The notes under the pieces are model-generated. The model saw only the letters and a list, made by a program, of their open reading frames with translations, was not told the origin of the DNA and did not search any database. Shown piece by piece: positions 39,351 to 53,299 of a stretch of 64,000 nucleotides of DNA. Each line of letters opens with the position of its first letter. Position 1 is the first letter of the stretch. Origin of the DNA: Apus apus (Eukaryota > Chordata > Aves > Apodiformes > Apodidae); contig NC_067285.1 in the NCBI RefSeq assembly GCF_020740795.1, forward strand, positions 14,128,001-14,192,000, in the 5' to 3' direction. The position numbers were made by a program, and so were the translations under genes.

Positions 39351-42300
39351 CTCTCCTGCAGCAATATTTGGCTCAGTTCACACTCTCCAGCAGGATCCAT
39401 TCCAAAGTAGTCTTTGACAATGCTATGTCCCTGCTGCACATGCTGGTTCCAGAGGTTTCTTGACAGCAACTGGCCTGAAACTAGTTGATAAGACAGGAAC
39501 AAATCCTTAAAAAACAAGCAGCAGGAACACAGGTGCTGTGGCTCTCCAAACCACATTGCTTGTTTTGTGCCAACTTCCTATCCTCAGTCCAAATAATAGA
39601 AAGCAGCTCATACAAGGCTTTCTAAGTAAGGTATAAATGACCTCTCACAAAGCCACACTTACTGCAGCCACCAAGAATAAAATGCCAAAACTATGTTTAA
39701 GTCATTGCAACAAGGATAGCACAAATGCAGGAAACAAAGCCTGCTTTAAATAAAAGCCAGCTCTATGCCTTGCCTAAACATCTTTCGCAGCATGGCATGG
39801 GGCTGGTACCTGAAAGAGGAAAGCAAAATAAGGAAACAATGTCATGTCTGTAAAAATAGCAGTCTTAAAATATTTCTTTGATCCTCTACAATATTCTTCC
39901 TTTGGAAGTCAGAAGGTGCCTCCAAGCCTCTGTTGTATCAGGAAGGGACTCTTGCAGCATACTTCACTTCTGTGAGAAGCATTGCTGCTTGTGTTACAAG
40001 GCACCCAGCAGGGAAGTGGTGAACACACACTCAGCTCAATCAAAGCTAGGAAAGAGCCATGTGGAAACAGGGCCAGAACTCAGGACTCCTCCTGTTCCTA
40101 GCTCTATGGTTTAGCTGAACAATTAGTTTCTCCAAACCATAAGGCCAAAGCAGCACTGTCAATAAACTCTTCCAAAGAGGCAAGCAGATAACATCAAGCC
40201 ATCTCAAAGACCTATGAGAACCAAAGAAGGTCTACAGTTAACAAGGCTCTTTTTTTTGCTGGCTTTATCCATCCTACTCAAATTTGCGTGCTTGGAAGTG
40301 TCCACAGGTCCTGTGACCCTTAGCTGCCCTTCAGTGCTAGACAAGGCCTGCAGCACCAGAGCCATTTCAAAGTCTCTCCAACCAGACTGTCTTACATGCA
40401 AAATCCCAGCTGCATCAGCAGTGCACATGCAACTGGCACAACACACCAGCAGCACAAGGCTCTGCACAGATGCTGCAGGGTGCACACATCCTTCTTCTCC
40501 ATGGAAGCCCATGACCAAAGTCTGAGAGCCTAAGGAAAAGCCAATTCCTGTTGCTGTGCAGCAGCCACAAGAACAAACTAAGAAAGCGTGCAGCATTTCA
40601 TATTTGGAAACTCATATTTGAGTGTCTGCTCAATACCTCAATAGCGCAGGAGAAAAAGGAACATTTCATTTTTGCCAGTGTCTCCCATCTCAGAGGAAAA
40701 CAAGCAAAAGAAACTCACTCTCACAGCGCACCAGTCAAACCCCATGTCTGGAAAGCAGCACTTTGGTCAGGGAGTCCCTTAGCTACAACGCTAGGTGTTG
40801 AGTTCTCTCCCTCCCTTCCCAAACATAATCCACTAATAACCACTAAAGCCAATTACCGTGGTTAGAAACATAATAGCAGTCAGGGAGTCAGTCAAGCAGG
40901 CAATTGGGTGTTTAAGATTTTTCTTTTGGGGGACAAACTGACTCTGTCCCAGCAGAGAACACCCTCACATGGGAGACAGGCCCCTTTGTGCAGAAGGTAT
41001 GCACAAGGCTTTGATGGTTGCCACAGGTCTAAATTAGCATGGAGGCACACCAACAGGGAGAAAAAGGTGGGAGGAACAGCAAGGTCTAATCTGTGCTCAT
41101 GCTGTCAGTTCTGGACTTCAGCTTTCCCTCCTCAGTCTTTACCCTCCACCCCTCAAAAAAAAAAACACAACAAAAACCAGAAAAATAATGTTAGATTCAG
41201 AGATTTCTCTCCCACATTGCATACAGGCCTCAGGGCCACAAACAAGTCTCTTCTGGGTAAAGCTGACTCCACTCATTCAACAGGAATTTTGTCTCTTACT
41301 TCAGCAGGATCAGGTTTGCAGGCCTTATCTTGAACAGTCTGGAGTCCATTAGCAAGCAAAGATAAGACTTCTCCCAGAAGAGGGAGGCACCTTCACTACC
41401 AGGATTAGAAAGCAGCATTCACAAGACATGCACAAGAAGTGGTGCCAGTTAGAAATTATCAAAGTCTGGGAGCAAACTGACCTGGAAGTCTAGATTCCCA
41501 GGGCCCCTCACCTTCAGTCTGGTCTGCAGGCATATGCCTTCATAACTGGGAACCTCACAGATGTGACAGTTTCACTCCAAGCAAAAGGGCAACACAAGTC
41601 AACTTTGGTAGGTCTAAAACAACATACAAAATGGAGCTAAGCATGTAAAGCTTGGCTCCAAAACTTTGGGAACACTGTTAAACAGAACTGAAGCCTTCTA
41701 CCAGGCTTGCTTCTTTCAGTCTACTTTAAATAAGGCTTCTTGCCTTAGGAAGCACAGTGCACACACCAAAAACCTCTGACCTACAGATGTGCAATGTCTT
41801 CAAAACTATTCTTGCCAGGTGCCCTAGAGAAACAACTCTACCTGAGTTGCTACCTTAGTGAGTGTCATTTTATTTTGCCTACAATGCTTTCAGGAGTCAG
41901 AGACAGTGAGGAGAGACTAGACTGGGAACAAGAGTGCACAAGATACCTTATAAATATATATATTACTGCAAGAATAACGCATCTCTCTGAGATACCTCTG
42001 ATGTACACAGACACTGACCAGATGCATCTACATGCTGCATAAAAACTGCTATGCCCAAGCTTCAGATGGCCTTGGAGATGAAAAGCCCCACTAAGCTTTC
42101 GTCTGCTCTGTGAAAGCTGCTCCCTCCAAAAGGCTCCTCTCATATAAGCACCATTGCAGGGCTTCCAGAACAGGGCATGTTGTCTTCACAGGGATCTTAG
42201 AAGATGTAAAAACAAGCAAGCTAACAGAGCGTTTCCACCTTTGCTGTACCAAGAAGGCAAGGATTTTGCAGAGCATTGAAACACATGTACTTCATACACA

Positions 42301-43439
42301 GCAGCTTTGTTCTCCAAAGCAAGGCATTTTCCAACTTATCTGATACTTTGATGTTCTCTTTCCCATTCAAAACTCCCTACTGAGGAGAAGAGGAAAAAAA
42401 AAACAACGAAAAAACAAAAGGAAAAACCCTTACTTCTCCTGAAGCCAAACTTCTCTGTGCTACAGAAGAGATACTTCATCGAGATCATCCTCCAACAACA
42501 GAAGCTGGGCCAAGGGGATGAGAGAGAACACACAACCTGGCAGTGCTGTTGGAAGAAACACAAGAACTTCTCTTCAACTGACTGACTTGTGGTTCTTGAA
42601 GATCCCATGGCATTTCTGGCAACAGTAGTAGTGCTCTGGCTACAGTCCAGCTACAATGATTCCATATTTGTTCCCAAACTGTCAGCTACACACTTTCACC
42701 CCATCTGTAGTATCCTACTTAATCTCATTCTGGACAGAACACTGCCAGATGTGGATGAACCAGAGGGAAAGAGGTAGCTGCCCACCAATCCTTTTGGAAA
42801 GATGCTGTTTGTCATGAGGCTTAGAAACAGCCTCAGCTCCAGAAATACAAATCCCGTTGTACAATACATACCTTCCTCACTGTCAGCCCAGCACTCAGAG
42901 CAGGCACTGCCTGAGTTGGGAATCCAGCAATGCAAAATCACTGAAGGAACCTGGGTGAAACAGTCCCTTTCCAACCTCTTCTCTCTAAACTTCCTCTGTG
43001 TCCCATGCTTCTGCCCTTCCCCTGTACTATAAACAGATTGCTTCTCAAGTCCTATTCTACTCTTTGGGGATTTCAAATCCAGAATTTGCTTGACACGTGC
43101 AAAAGTCTCTTCCTTCCTCCTCACACTCTCCCCCATCCCCTGGAATTGGACATCGTTGCTCCATTTTGGAGACTATTATATACAGAGACTCATCGGACTG
43201 GGAAACAAAGAAGTTATTACTTGACAGAGCCCTGCAGCTGGGAATGTGGAAGGCAGGGGGAGAGGAGGGGGAGCACCAAGGGACACAGGACGGGGGGGGC
43301 TGGTAGCAGCGTTATGAAAGCTACCAACAGAAAGGACAGCTCAAAGATGGGAAACATCTTTTTTAAAAAGTCTCAAGTGGGATGAGAAAAGGAGGAGAAG
43401 AGAAAGCAAGTCTGAAACGGAGAGCGGAGAAGAGAGAAA

Positions 43440-43900
43440 GCAGTTGGTGCCGCGGATTAAACACACGGGTCTGTGGGTTTGTGTAGCCTTTGATTCAACA
43501 CTGACACGCTTTGGCAAGGGAGGCCACCGGAGCTGTCAAATCCTTCACCAATGTGCCCATCAATTGTATTCAGCTCTCCCCGACCCGCACTGGCATTTTA
43601 ATTACTGTTGGGTAAACTAATTTGTACAAATGAAGGCAACTCTGCCTAATAGAATATGCAAGCTCTCTGACCTCTGACAGGCGATGACACAAGATACAAA
43701 GGAGGCAGAGGAAGGCTTTTTATCAGAGCCTTATTACTCTCTATTACTCCAGTTAGTTAAGCTCCAGTGCTCCTAATTGGGAGAAAAAATTGCAATTAAA
43801 TCAATTTTTGATGGGCTGAAAGTGGGTTACCGAACCGCCCTGCCTGTGAAACACTGATATTATAGCAGCAAAGGTCAAAGTCTTTGTCGGCACCTGTGGG
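43440..43900. promoter_or_regulatory. Enhancer-like island 6, the strongest in the window
   Basis: Dense in developmental words: GGATTA (43454-43459), TCF/LEF CTTTGAT (43488-43494), TTTTAATTA (43596-43604), CTTTTTATCAG near 43717, CCTAATTGG around 43773, CAATTAAA, and the inverted repeat ATCAATTTTTGAT (43800-43812). It is repeat-free with no long open frame. In mammals FBXW4 introns hold FGF8 enhancers. Confidence 0.55.
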
Positions 43901-43959
43901 GCCCCCACCTCCCCTCTCTAAGCCCCTCTGTGCCCCCCCAACACACACACGCAGCTCAC

Positions 43960-44240
43960 TAAGGCGAATCATTAGAACATGTCATGTCTTATCGTGGCCA
44001 CCACCATCCTGCTAACCTCATCAGTTGACATCATTATGGAAGGTAACTCCTCCGGCATGAATATAGTGCTAAGGTCACACAAACTTGATGGAGCCCCTGC
44101 TGAAGAGCCCAGGAGGCTGAGGAGCAGATGCAACAGGAACAACATAGTGAAGGGGAGAGGAGGGGGTGAGAAACCCAGCACAGGGAGTTTTAGCACCTCC
44201 AGCATGAGACTTCTTGAGCCAACCAGATACACACAAAGGG
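43960..44240. promoter_or_regulatory. Enhancer-like island 6b
   Basis: Short gap after island 6. Contains GGCGAATCATTAG, GTTGACATCATTATGG and CATGAATATAG. The long open frames on both strands look fortuitous. May be part of the same element. Confidence 0.35.
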
Positions 44241-47200
44241 AGGGAGACTGAGATAAGAGAGGGGAAGCAGGTGCTCCTTCCGCAGAGGCATTTAATTTGC
44301 AGAAAGGGAAAAAAAAAAAAAAAAGAGCACAGCATCACTTTACCCTTTAGCATTTCCCTCTACATAAGAAAGCAGGTACCACAAGTTTGCAAGTCATCGC
44401 ACCTGACTTTGGTTCAGGCAATGCTGCAAAAAGCCATGATTGGGTGATCACGCCAGGCTGGTGTTGACCTTCAATGTTGCAGACTGCTCCCTTTAGCCCT
44501 GTTTTGTGCCTCTTGCATGATGACCAGAGAATTGAACCAAGCGCCTTCAGTATCTCAGAAGTCAGGACATCTGGGTTATATGCTAACAACTCAGTAACCA
44601 TGAAAATGAAAACATTTTTGGTTTTTTTGAACAAAAAATCAGCAGGTAAGCCAATTGCACTTTCAAGCCAATTTTAATGGGCCAAAATTACAGCTTTCCA
44701 GGACCATGAACATGGGAAGTGGAAGGCTATTTAGAAGAAGAAAAGATTGAAAAAGCTGAAGAAACCAATGACACACTATATAACTGTCCGAAACCTGAAA
44801 TAACAAGAGCAGGTTGCATCCAATTTAACACAGCTCTGCAATATTCCCCTGGATTTTGGCTCGAGACTAAGTCTTTCCATACATCTCAGTCCTCAAGAGC
44901 CTTCCCATCCATCCAGTCTCACATACCACACTTCTCCTGCAACCTTGGTATGCAATGTTTCACCTCCAGAACTTCAGTGTAAGGAAAAGCAGACAAGGTA
45001 GAGAAAAATGTTTAAGTCAGTTTAATATCTGTGTTGCTGGCTGCTGTTATAGGCTCAAGGATACCCACACCGCACTTTGCTAAAGCCTGGTTTTAGGAGG
45101 TTGCCAACAGCTTCCTCACATCCCTGTACAACTCCAGACTCAGCACAAAGAGGAGCTTCTAGAGTGCTCTGGAGCCAACCTTATATTTGGGCCCAGCTGT
45201 TTGCATGCGCACAAAATCATCTTGCCTTTGGGCTCAATATTAGGACTGAGCTCACAGGAGCAAGCAGAGCCCCACTGCAGCATAGCCTCATCTTTGTTCA
45301 GCAGTGAGTAACACTGCCAAAGAGAACCAGCAGCTGGAGGCAAATGACCAGGCTTGTTCCACAGACTGGAAGGCACTAGCACACTTGCTACTGCTTCCTC
45401 AAGCCTCACATGAATGCTGCAGTGTACCCCAAAGCATCAGCCAGCTCAGGGTTGAACTGTGCTCCTGATATGCATGGTAAATTGCACATAGAGAAGCTAC
45501 AGAAGAGCTCTGCCACTCCCCTCCAGGGACTCAGCACAGAAAGGAAACAAAATGCATAAAAACAACTGCATGAACACCGCAAAATTTACAACCACTGCTG
45601 CTCCAAGAGGAAATGCCATGCTCTGGCAAGGAGCACCAGTGACACAGGCACAGACAGACTAATAGCTCATTCGCACACTGCATTGAGCCCCAAGTGGAAC
45701 ACTAGGAAGCGGTCCCCAAGAAGGCATTTGCATTTTGCACTGAAGGGCACTGTGGAGATGCTGGGTTGAAACATCAAAGTCTCACATTTGAAGCAGAACT
45801 GCAGTGCATTTCGTAGAAGAAATGCTCACATCGTTGTCTCCAATGCAACTTATGGCATATCTCAGGGCAGAGGGAATGTCACCCTTCACCTCTCCAACCA
45901 GTTGACTCACCCTCTAATTTCATGTCTTCCTCCAGACTTGAGAGACCCACAGAATGGAGAACAGAGGACGCCTTTAATATCCTGAAAGGCCCAATTCCCA
46001 GCATGGTAGACAGATCATCCCTACTCTATCAAGTTAGCAGGTACCCAACCTAGACACCTCCACCTTGCCTTCATTGATTTGCAGCTTCACCCCATACTGT
46101 CTGAACAAGTAGTTTCATAACCTTGTTTATTATCCCTTCACCAACCCTGCAGCAGATAAGTTTTGTGAAAACAGGCAGCCAGAACATAATCCCCATTTCT
46201 GGAGAAAAACTGAGCTCTTCAACATTAAGACAGAGATTCCAGACAGGACAGACACATGTACACAGACATCCTCCACACTGTGGCATTGACCAAGAAAATA
46301 CCCTTTACTAGAAACTAGTGAGTCCACCCACGGAACAGTCCTTATGTTCCTAGGGCTGTTTACATCTACATATCAGACTCATTTCCCCAATACCTCCTAT
46401 GACATATGCTTTTAGGGAGAAGCAAATGTCCAGGACAGGACCACACTCAGATTCACTCTATGAAAGTTGATTGAAGGTCCTGAGTGTTCCTGTACAAGAG
46501 GGATACTCAAACAGTGGGTTTAACAGTGCTGCTGTTATTTTTCAGAACCTCAAACAGAATTGACTTTGTGGCTATGCAAGTATTTCTACTGGGTTGATAT
46601 CAGCCCTTTTATTAAAGGGAAAGGTTTGAGCACTTTGGTTAACAGTGTAAAATACTTATTTGCATGGTATGTTCAACACTCTTCATCAACCTCTGGGCTT
46701 GCCAGGCATGTAGCAGTTGTTTGGGACAGAGGTCTCTGTAAGAAAACTCTTACACCCGTAGCTCTCTCCAGATCCAATTTGATTCCCAACTGATGCTCAA
46801 ATTATTACTGTTATTACAATTAAAAAGAGACTCATTAACCACAGAAGCATAAACCAGTATGCAAGTTGGGCACTGGTCTGAACAACATGTACCAAACATC
46901 AAGGGGGCAGAAAGCCCATGCTAAAAAATCTCTTAGCCTCTGCATGCTTACCAGGCCTGCCTGTGAACAGTGCTTTCTTTGCAGACATCCACTGGGGTTA
47001 TGTATCAGAAGCCGAATCATAAAGAAACATGGTTGTGCTAAGAAACCACTTCTGAGCATAAAAAGCTAGGCTGTACAAGAGCTACAGTTCTATAATCCTA
47101 CCACAGAAAGCTTTCTATGAAGACAGAGAAGGAAAAAAAAAAACACAAAAAAACCCTACACACAAAAAAATAAGGAAGTCTAGGGACTTCCAGGTCAGTC

Positions 47201-48229
47201 CAAAACTTGGTGCTTAGGCACCACTACAGTAGGGTTATTCAAGACTCAGCTTACCAGTAGCCAGAACAAAACTTCACAGGACATTTTTAATTCTCAGAAA
47301 CTACAACATACAGCAAACAAAGTCACTATTAAGTTTGTTTTGAGGAGTTTAGGGGAGTTTTTTTACTGTTATTCTTTTTGTAAGTGCAGGTGAAATAACC
47401 ATAGCTGGTGTTTGGATTTCTTTAATTACATTGTGCATTCTTCCTTCCAACATCACTAAGGCAATCTCAGCCATTGCAGCAACTTCATCCATACTCTACT
47501 CCCCAGAGCAACCACTGAAATATGGACTGGCGAGACTTCTGCTAGGTACCCACCAGACAGCATGCTCTACCCTAACTGCTGCACATGCCACCTGCAATAC
47601 AGTGCAAGGGAATTGCAAGGTGACTTCATAAAAATCTTCATTTTTAGCAGGCTGGGTTTTTTTTTTTAACTGAAAAGAAGAAACAGATTAAGCTGCTGGC
47701 TAAGCAACGGAAAACGTGGTCCCTGGGTGAGATACACTAGACACCCTTGCCCCTGGCATAAGGCACGGCACCTGCAGACAGTCACACATCTTGTGCAGAT
47801 GTCTGAAGGCCTGGCACTCAGTTTGCACCCACCTGCACACCCACCTTCACACCCTGCACCTATCCCCTCCTTTTTGGGCTCATCACCATGAGCCTTCCCC
47901 CTCACCCCAGTGGGGAGGACACCCTGAGCCTGACCCTCACCCACTACCCCAGATCCAGCAGCTACCCTGAGCTCAATGCTCTGGGCCCACACACAGCCTT
48001 ACAAGAAGCTCTGAACTTCAGCCTTTGCTTTCTCAAAGCCTGCCCAGGTGTAAAGCTTCAGCGATTCCTTTTTCTTTGCCATTTTCCTTCCCTCCTCCCT
48101 CTCCTCCTAGCCCCACCAACATTTTCAGGCCACACAGTGAGCCAGAAGGTTAGAGCACACGAGGACTGCTGTAGCAGTCGTGCTGTTTCAGGGTCCCCCC
48201 CATTCCAAGACAATTTCTAAGAGCCATTT

Positions 48230-48600
48230 CTTACCCTCCCCTCCATGAAATTATTTCTGTTAATTGCCTGGTGGGAATCACTTATAGGTGGGGGATACTC
48301 TCCCCCCACACACACCCTGGCCCCTAATTGGCTTATTGAAGTTTTAACAGGGCTTTCACCTGGAGAAGCTGGTAATTATTCCCTTCATTCCCCTCTTGCT
48401 TGTACCTGTAGCTTCACACTCGGGGCCTGCCTGGCTCCACAGGGGGGACTTTGTTCCCTCTAACTACAGGCCCCACACAAATGGGCCCAGCAGCAGGAGA
48501 ACGCAGCAAAGTGGTAATTTTCAGCCTGCCGTAATTAGCCAAAGTTCTTTCAGCCCAAACTACTGAATGAGGAGGGGGCTGCTGGGGAGGGTGCGCCATG
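48230..48600. promoter_or_regulatory. Enhancer-like island 7, five homeodomain cores
   Basis: TTAATTG (48260-48266), CTAATTG (48324-48330), TAATTA (48373-48378), TAATTT (48515-48520) and TAATTA (48532-48537) in under 300 bases, with AGGTGGGGG and CACCTG words. Repeat-free and non-coding. Confidence 0.45.
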
Positions 48601-50036
48601 TGGGAACAGCGGGATGGGGGCTGCTCTCAACAGGCGGACAAAGACCTCTCAGGGGCTCTGAGCTGGGGTGAGCAGGCGGAGGGGGTTGGAGCAGGATGGC
48701 CTGCCTGGCAGAGCAGGGGCACAGTCAGTGGTGGGACATGTGCCGATAAGGTCAGCTCATGACAAGCATCCTTCCTCCAGCCTGTGGTGCAGAGCAGTGC
48801 AAGATGCCAAAAAATGGGTAAAGGAGAAAAGAGATCCAGTGATGCACAATAGAAGCATGTGAAGAGGCATGATGCATGACAGATTCTTGAAGGCCTGGTG
48901 TAGGCTATGCGCCCAGGACAGCATTGCTAGTCTAGTACCTTTGCACTGAGATTAATAAAGGCAACAGACTTGGCAGAGGAAACTGGACAGTGTGGATCCC
49001 AGATGGGATAGGAAGAACTGTGCTGAGGACAGACTGACAACTCTTAATGCTGAGAAAAATCAGGGATTAATTATTTGCCTGCTCCAGCATCTGCCCCAAA
49101 AGTCAAGTAACAAGCAGGACAGGGAGGACAGCAAAGAAGGCTCCAGACTCTCTTTTTGCTGAGGCATTTGCTCTTAGCAAAGCAAAACTGTTTTTCATAG
49201 TGAGACCTCACATATTACACCTTTCTTCTATAAGCCTTTGGTTCTGCAAAACCTACCAGGAAACTGCTGCATGTGGGTTGACCAAAACACTTGGCTCCCA
49301 GTGTATTGCTCCTGTGTTGCACCAGACTAGCATCAGTTGTCTCACAGGCCAGAAACTGGTACTCTGAGGCACAGTGTCTCTGTTGCTTCTCAGGACTTAT
49401 CATCTATACAGACATGTAACTTCTGAGCTGGCTAAAAGACACAACAGTGACCTAACACTGCATCAGGTTGCAAACTGGAGAAGTTGCAACTTCTGAAGAT
49501 GAGCTCAGCTAGAAACTGTGTTACTTTGGCTTATCAATGCTCAAGACTTTCTTAAAAGCAACATTTGACACTTCCAAACAAAACATCCTTGCCATGAAAT
49601 CAGTGCCAGCATCTGTGAATCAGGCACAAAGAATAAATGTAAGCAGACCCATGCTGACCAGGCCAGTTTCAAAGCTATGCAGAGAAATAGAGAAGATTCT
49701 CAGCATCAGTGGGAAAAGATACAGAATGTTGCCTATACTTATACCTTATCACTCACCACGTCCAGGGCTGCTGCTTCTTAGAACCCCATACCCTAAAAGA
49801 ATGGGACATGTAAAATTTATTTAAGTGAATACTCCATCTGTTTTTGCTTTGGACAGAAGTCTAAATACATGCCCATGTATGGAAAATGCTTAAAGAATTA
49901 TGATGCAAAAGAAGAAAACCTCTCTTATTTTAAAAATCTCTCTTTTTTAAGCTTTGGACCGCCAATCCCAATATATTTTCAGATGTGACTGGCAGAGTTT
50001 GCAGTTAACAAGTATTCTTTAAAAAAATGCACATAC

Positions 50037-50050
50037 ATATATATATATAT
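50037..50050. repeat. (AT)n microsatellite
   Basis: Seven AT units in FBXW4 intron 5. Confidence 0.85.
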
Positions 50051-52394
50051 CACAGCTTATCTAAACTTTTCCGTTAGAACATATGACAGAAAATTACTTT
50101 TCAATAAGCCAGTAATCCAGGCATGCCAGTGAGGTCAGGGGGGGGAGAGAAACCCTTCAGATTTGCCAAAACAACTAAAAACTGAGAATGCTTCCGTTTG
50201 AAAGAAGGGGTAGGAAGGAATCTGTTCTCCTGGTGCCACAAGCCACAAATTATTTTCATCTTACTCCTTTTGCCATACACACACACACGAAATTTAAACT
50301 TCCTAATTTAGGAGAATTTTGAAAAAAAGTGATGAGGGTGGTGAGGAAGAAAAGGACTTCTCAAACATATACTTTCATCATCTTCTCACAAAGGACAGAA
50401 GTTCTTTCTCCACATCATGCATAGGCAGGAGCTGTACTTGTTCACATTTAAAGAGGAAAGAAGTCTAATCATTCAAAAACAGCGCTTGATCTTCCTTCTC
50501 TGCTCCGTGATATTCAAACAATTTCCAAATGAAGGTAAAATGGGTTGTTCAGCAGCAGAGGAGATGATGTTCAGAGGGTTTTAAGCAGCTAAATACCAGG
50601 AAAAGTGAAAGGGTAGAAGTGTGTATATGTAGCAAAGGCTGCATACAGCGAGGTCCAGGACACGGAGGCATGGAGACACAGGTGCTCTGTGGAGGAGGTG
50701 ACCAAAGTCTCATCTGCGTTTAACTCAGCCATGAAATGACTCCTAGAGCTTTACTGCTCTGATCATTCCAGCCCCGACACAGACATGCCTGCAACAACCT
50801 CAATTCACTTACCCATAAAGCTCTGGGCAGTTGCCCCCTCTCCAGTACTCCACTCTATGCAATATGATTTGCTTCAGAGTTTTCATGCTAAGCGTTTGGA
50901 TCATGTCAACTGTTTGCCCTCAAGCAACCAAGATCCTGAACAAAGTCCCTGCCATCCATCTGCAGATTCAGGGTATGCTTAGTTGTAAGCAAGCACCAGA
51001 GTGAGAAATAAAACCCGCCAGTCAGGCCAGAACAGACAGCCCCAACCCTGTACGCAGAGAAAGGCACACAAGATTTCATTAAACAACCAGACAACATGTG
51101 TCTAAGGCATAAGGATGTTTAGTGGTCAACTCCCATACATATCCTGGACTGCCCAAAAATCCACTGAAAATGTCTTGCAGGAGCCAGAGCTCACACAATC
51201 CTGACATCAACATATAATAAAACACAGGTTCAGAAACCAAGGTATCATCTTCAGTACCTGTGGTCAGGCTGGACTGCAGGGCAGGCCAAGAGCTATTGAA
51301 TTTCAGTGATAACTGAGATTAAACAGACAAAGATAGGAAAGGGATAAGTCAAAAGAGATGCTGTATATATAGGGAATGGATAATGCAAAAAGATGAAAAG
51401 CAACTTATTAGGATGCTTAACGTCAGTATATTGGAGAAAAAAAATGGCGCAGAAAATGGAGTAGGAGGGAAAGGATTGCAGTCGAAAGGACTGGGGAAAA
51501 GACTCTTCAGGCAAATGCCTCCCAAGTCTGCAAATGGAATTTAGGATTCCCTAAAACACATTGTCCTTTGAAGTCAAGAAATACCTGATAAAAGGAATAT
51601 CAAGTACCCCACTGCCCCACAGTAAGCTGCTGTCTAGGTGAAGTAGGACAAGCTGCTGGCAGCTAGTCCTCCAACACTTCAAGGAACTGAACTCTGGAAG
51701 CTTTAGACGTACAGACAACTTTGCAGGCAGGAGTGTGAAACCACAGTTTCCTTCTTTCCTTTCCATGGCCTGCCCCATTGTCACATGCTCCAAGAGTTTA
51801 GGAAGTCTCATCTAAAACCACAGTTATTAAACAAATAATTTTTCCTGGGCAAGTCAAACATCCATGTGAAGAAAATGCCAGAAGCAAACTTGCTCACATG
51901 TCCTCCAATGAAATTAAGAGATTACTAAAGTGTCAGTATTTGATTCTGCAGCAAGTTAGGAGTGTCTCAGCCAAAGCTGCCAATGATCTTTATCATGTGG
52001 GTACACAAGATGTGATTACATGACCATCAATTCAGGTCAGGCAGCATCTCTGTGGCCTACAGCCAGTCTGCACTAAGAGGAAACAATGAGCTTACACGCA
52101 TCTCAGTGACACTTACATGTGAAGCCCACCATAAATCACAACTGGCCAGCAAATACAACAGTCATGTTTTGCTACTGCTTTGCACAAGGCCATCAATAGT
52201 AGAGTAGAGGTGGCTTGGGAAAAATACTGAAATAGTACAGAAGAGCCTACCCACAGGAAGGAATCTTTCACTATATACTCCCATAAGAAGGTCAGGCAAA
52301 AGGTTTAAAGATAGAAAAAAAAGTGTTTATTTCTTCAGGCACAACATTGAATTATGAAGACCAGAACATTAACCCACCATGGCCAGAAGAATAT

Positions 52395-52500
52395 GAGAAA
52401 TGCCCACTTTGGTCAAGCCATGGCTCATCTAGCTCAGTGTTTTGTCTCCAGGCTCGAGCTCTCCTGACCCTCATCATTCTGTGCTTTCTACAGCAGCAGT
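52395..52500. mobile_element. Possible ancient retroposon fragment
   Basis: The phrase GGCTCATCTAGCTCAGTGTT followed by TTGTCTCCAGGC resembles an old CR1/L3-like consensus of sauropsids (…CATCTAGCCCAGTGTCCTGTCTCC…). Short and diverged, so uncertain. Confidence 0.3.
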
Positions 52501-52895
52501 CCAGAGTTTTTCAGGACTGTTGGCAGCTAAGGAGAGTGCTGTGGGAGTTGCTGCTGGTGGGGGGAGGCAAGAGGCTTTTGCACATATCTGAACATATTCA
52601 TACATAATTGTATTTTCTTATATCATTAGTGTTTAATTAAAGCTGTGTAGTTTAGTTTTCAACCCAGCAAAGTCTCTCTTTCTCTCTCTCCTTCCCTAGC
52701 TGGGTGGGAGGGACAGAGGATCGAGAGCCTTGTCATACCTGAGTCAAACAGTGACACTATCAGAAGCTGCTTAGGAAGAACACGCAAGTTTGGCAAATGT
52801 CTGTGGTCATTCTCTTTGTACTGCCCCAGCATCCGCAACTGCTGTATTAAGGATTTTGGAGCATATATCCCCACCTAGTCCTGGTAATGGACCTA

Positions 52896-53299
52896 TGTTA
52901 TGGTTTGGGAGACCCCAGCATGGTGTTGGACACCTACAGAGAGGGTCCTTAGGACCCTGAAAGACTGGAAGGGTCAGTATTCCCACCACTTCCTGCCAAG
53001 ATCTATAAAATCCGGTGCTGTGAGGAGCTGTGGACCTCTCCCCTGGAGCAGCCCTGCTTTTCCCATATCCCTGTGATCATCGAGACCGGTTCTGTATATA
53101 AATACTTATCTGTTTTTCCCCCACATTTTACCCTTTTACCTTGTGTTATAGTAAATTTGTTTTTAGTTTCAATTTCCAAAGTCCTTCTTCCTTATTCCCC
53201 TTCTATCTTCCCTTGGGAGGGCAGAGGGGGAGGGGGATTACAGAGAGCAGTTCTGTTCTCTGTTTTTTGGGATTCACCTTTAATATTTAAAACAGGTCA
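52896..53299 (+). mobile_element. Solo LTR of an endogenous retrovirus, 5-bp target duplication
   Basis: 404-base element starting TGTTATGG and ending GGTCA (TG...CA ends). It is flanked on both sides by the direct repeat ACCTA (52891-52895 and 53300-53304). A TATAAAA box lies at 53004-53010. No internal viral genes, primer-binding site or second LTR is present, so it is a solo LTR left by recombination. The 5-bp duplication suggests an ERVL-like or gamma-like source; orientation is taken from the TATA box. Confidence 0.85.

Noticed and set aside
39290-39556. 88-codon minus-strand open frame next to a CR1 remnant
   Set aside because: Not similar to CR1 protein or FBXW4; partly overlaps the degraded CR1 3' region.
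42696-43136. 146-codon minus-strand open frame
   Set aside because: Peptide has no recognisable domain and no splice context; likely chance.
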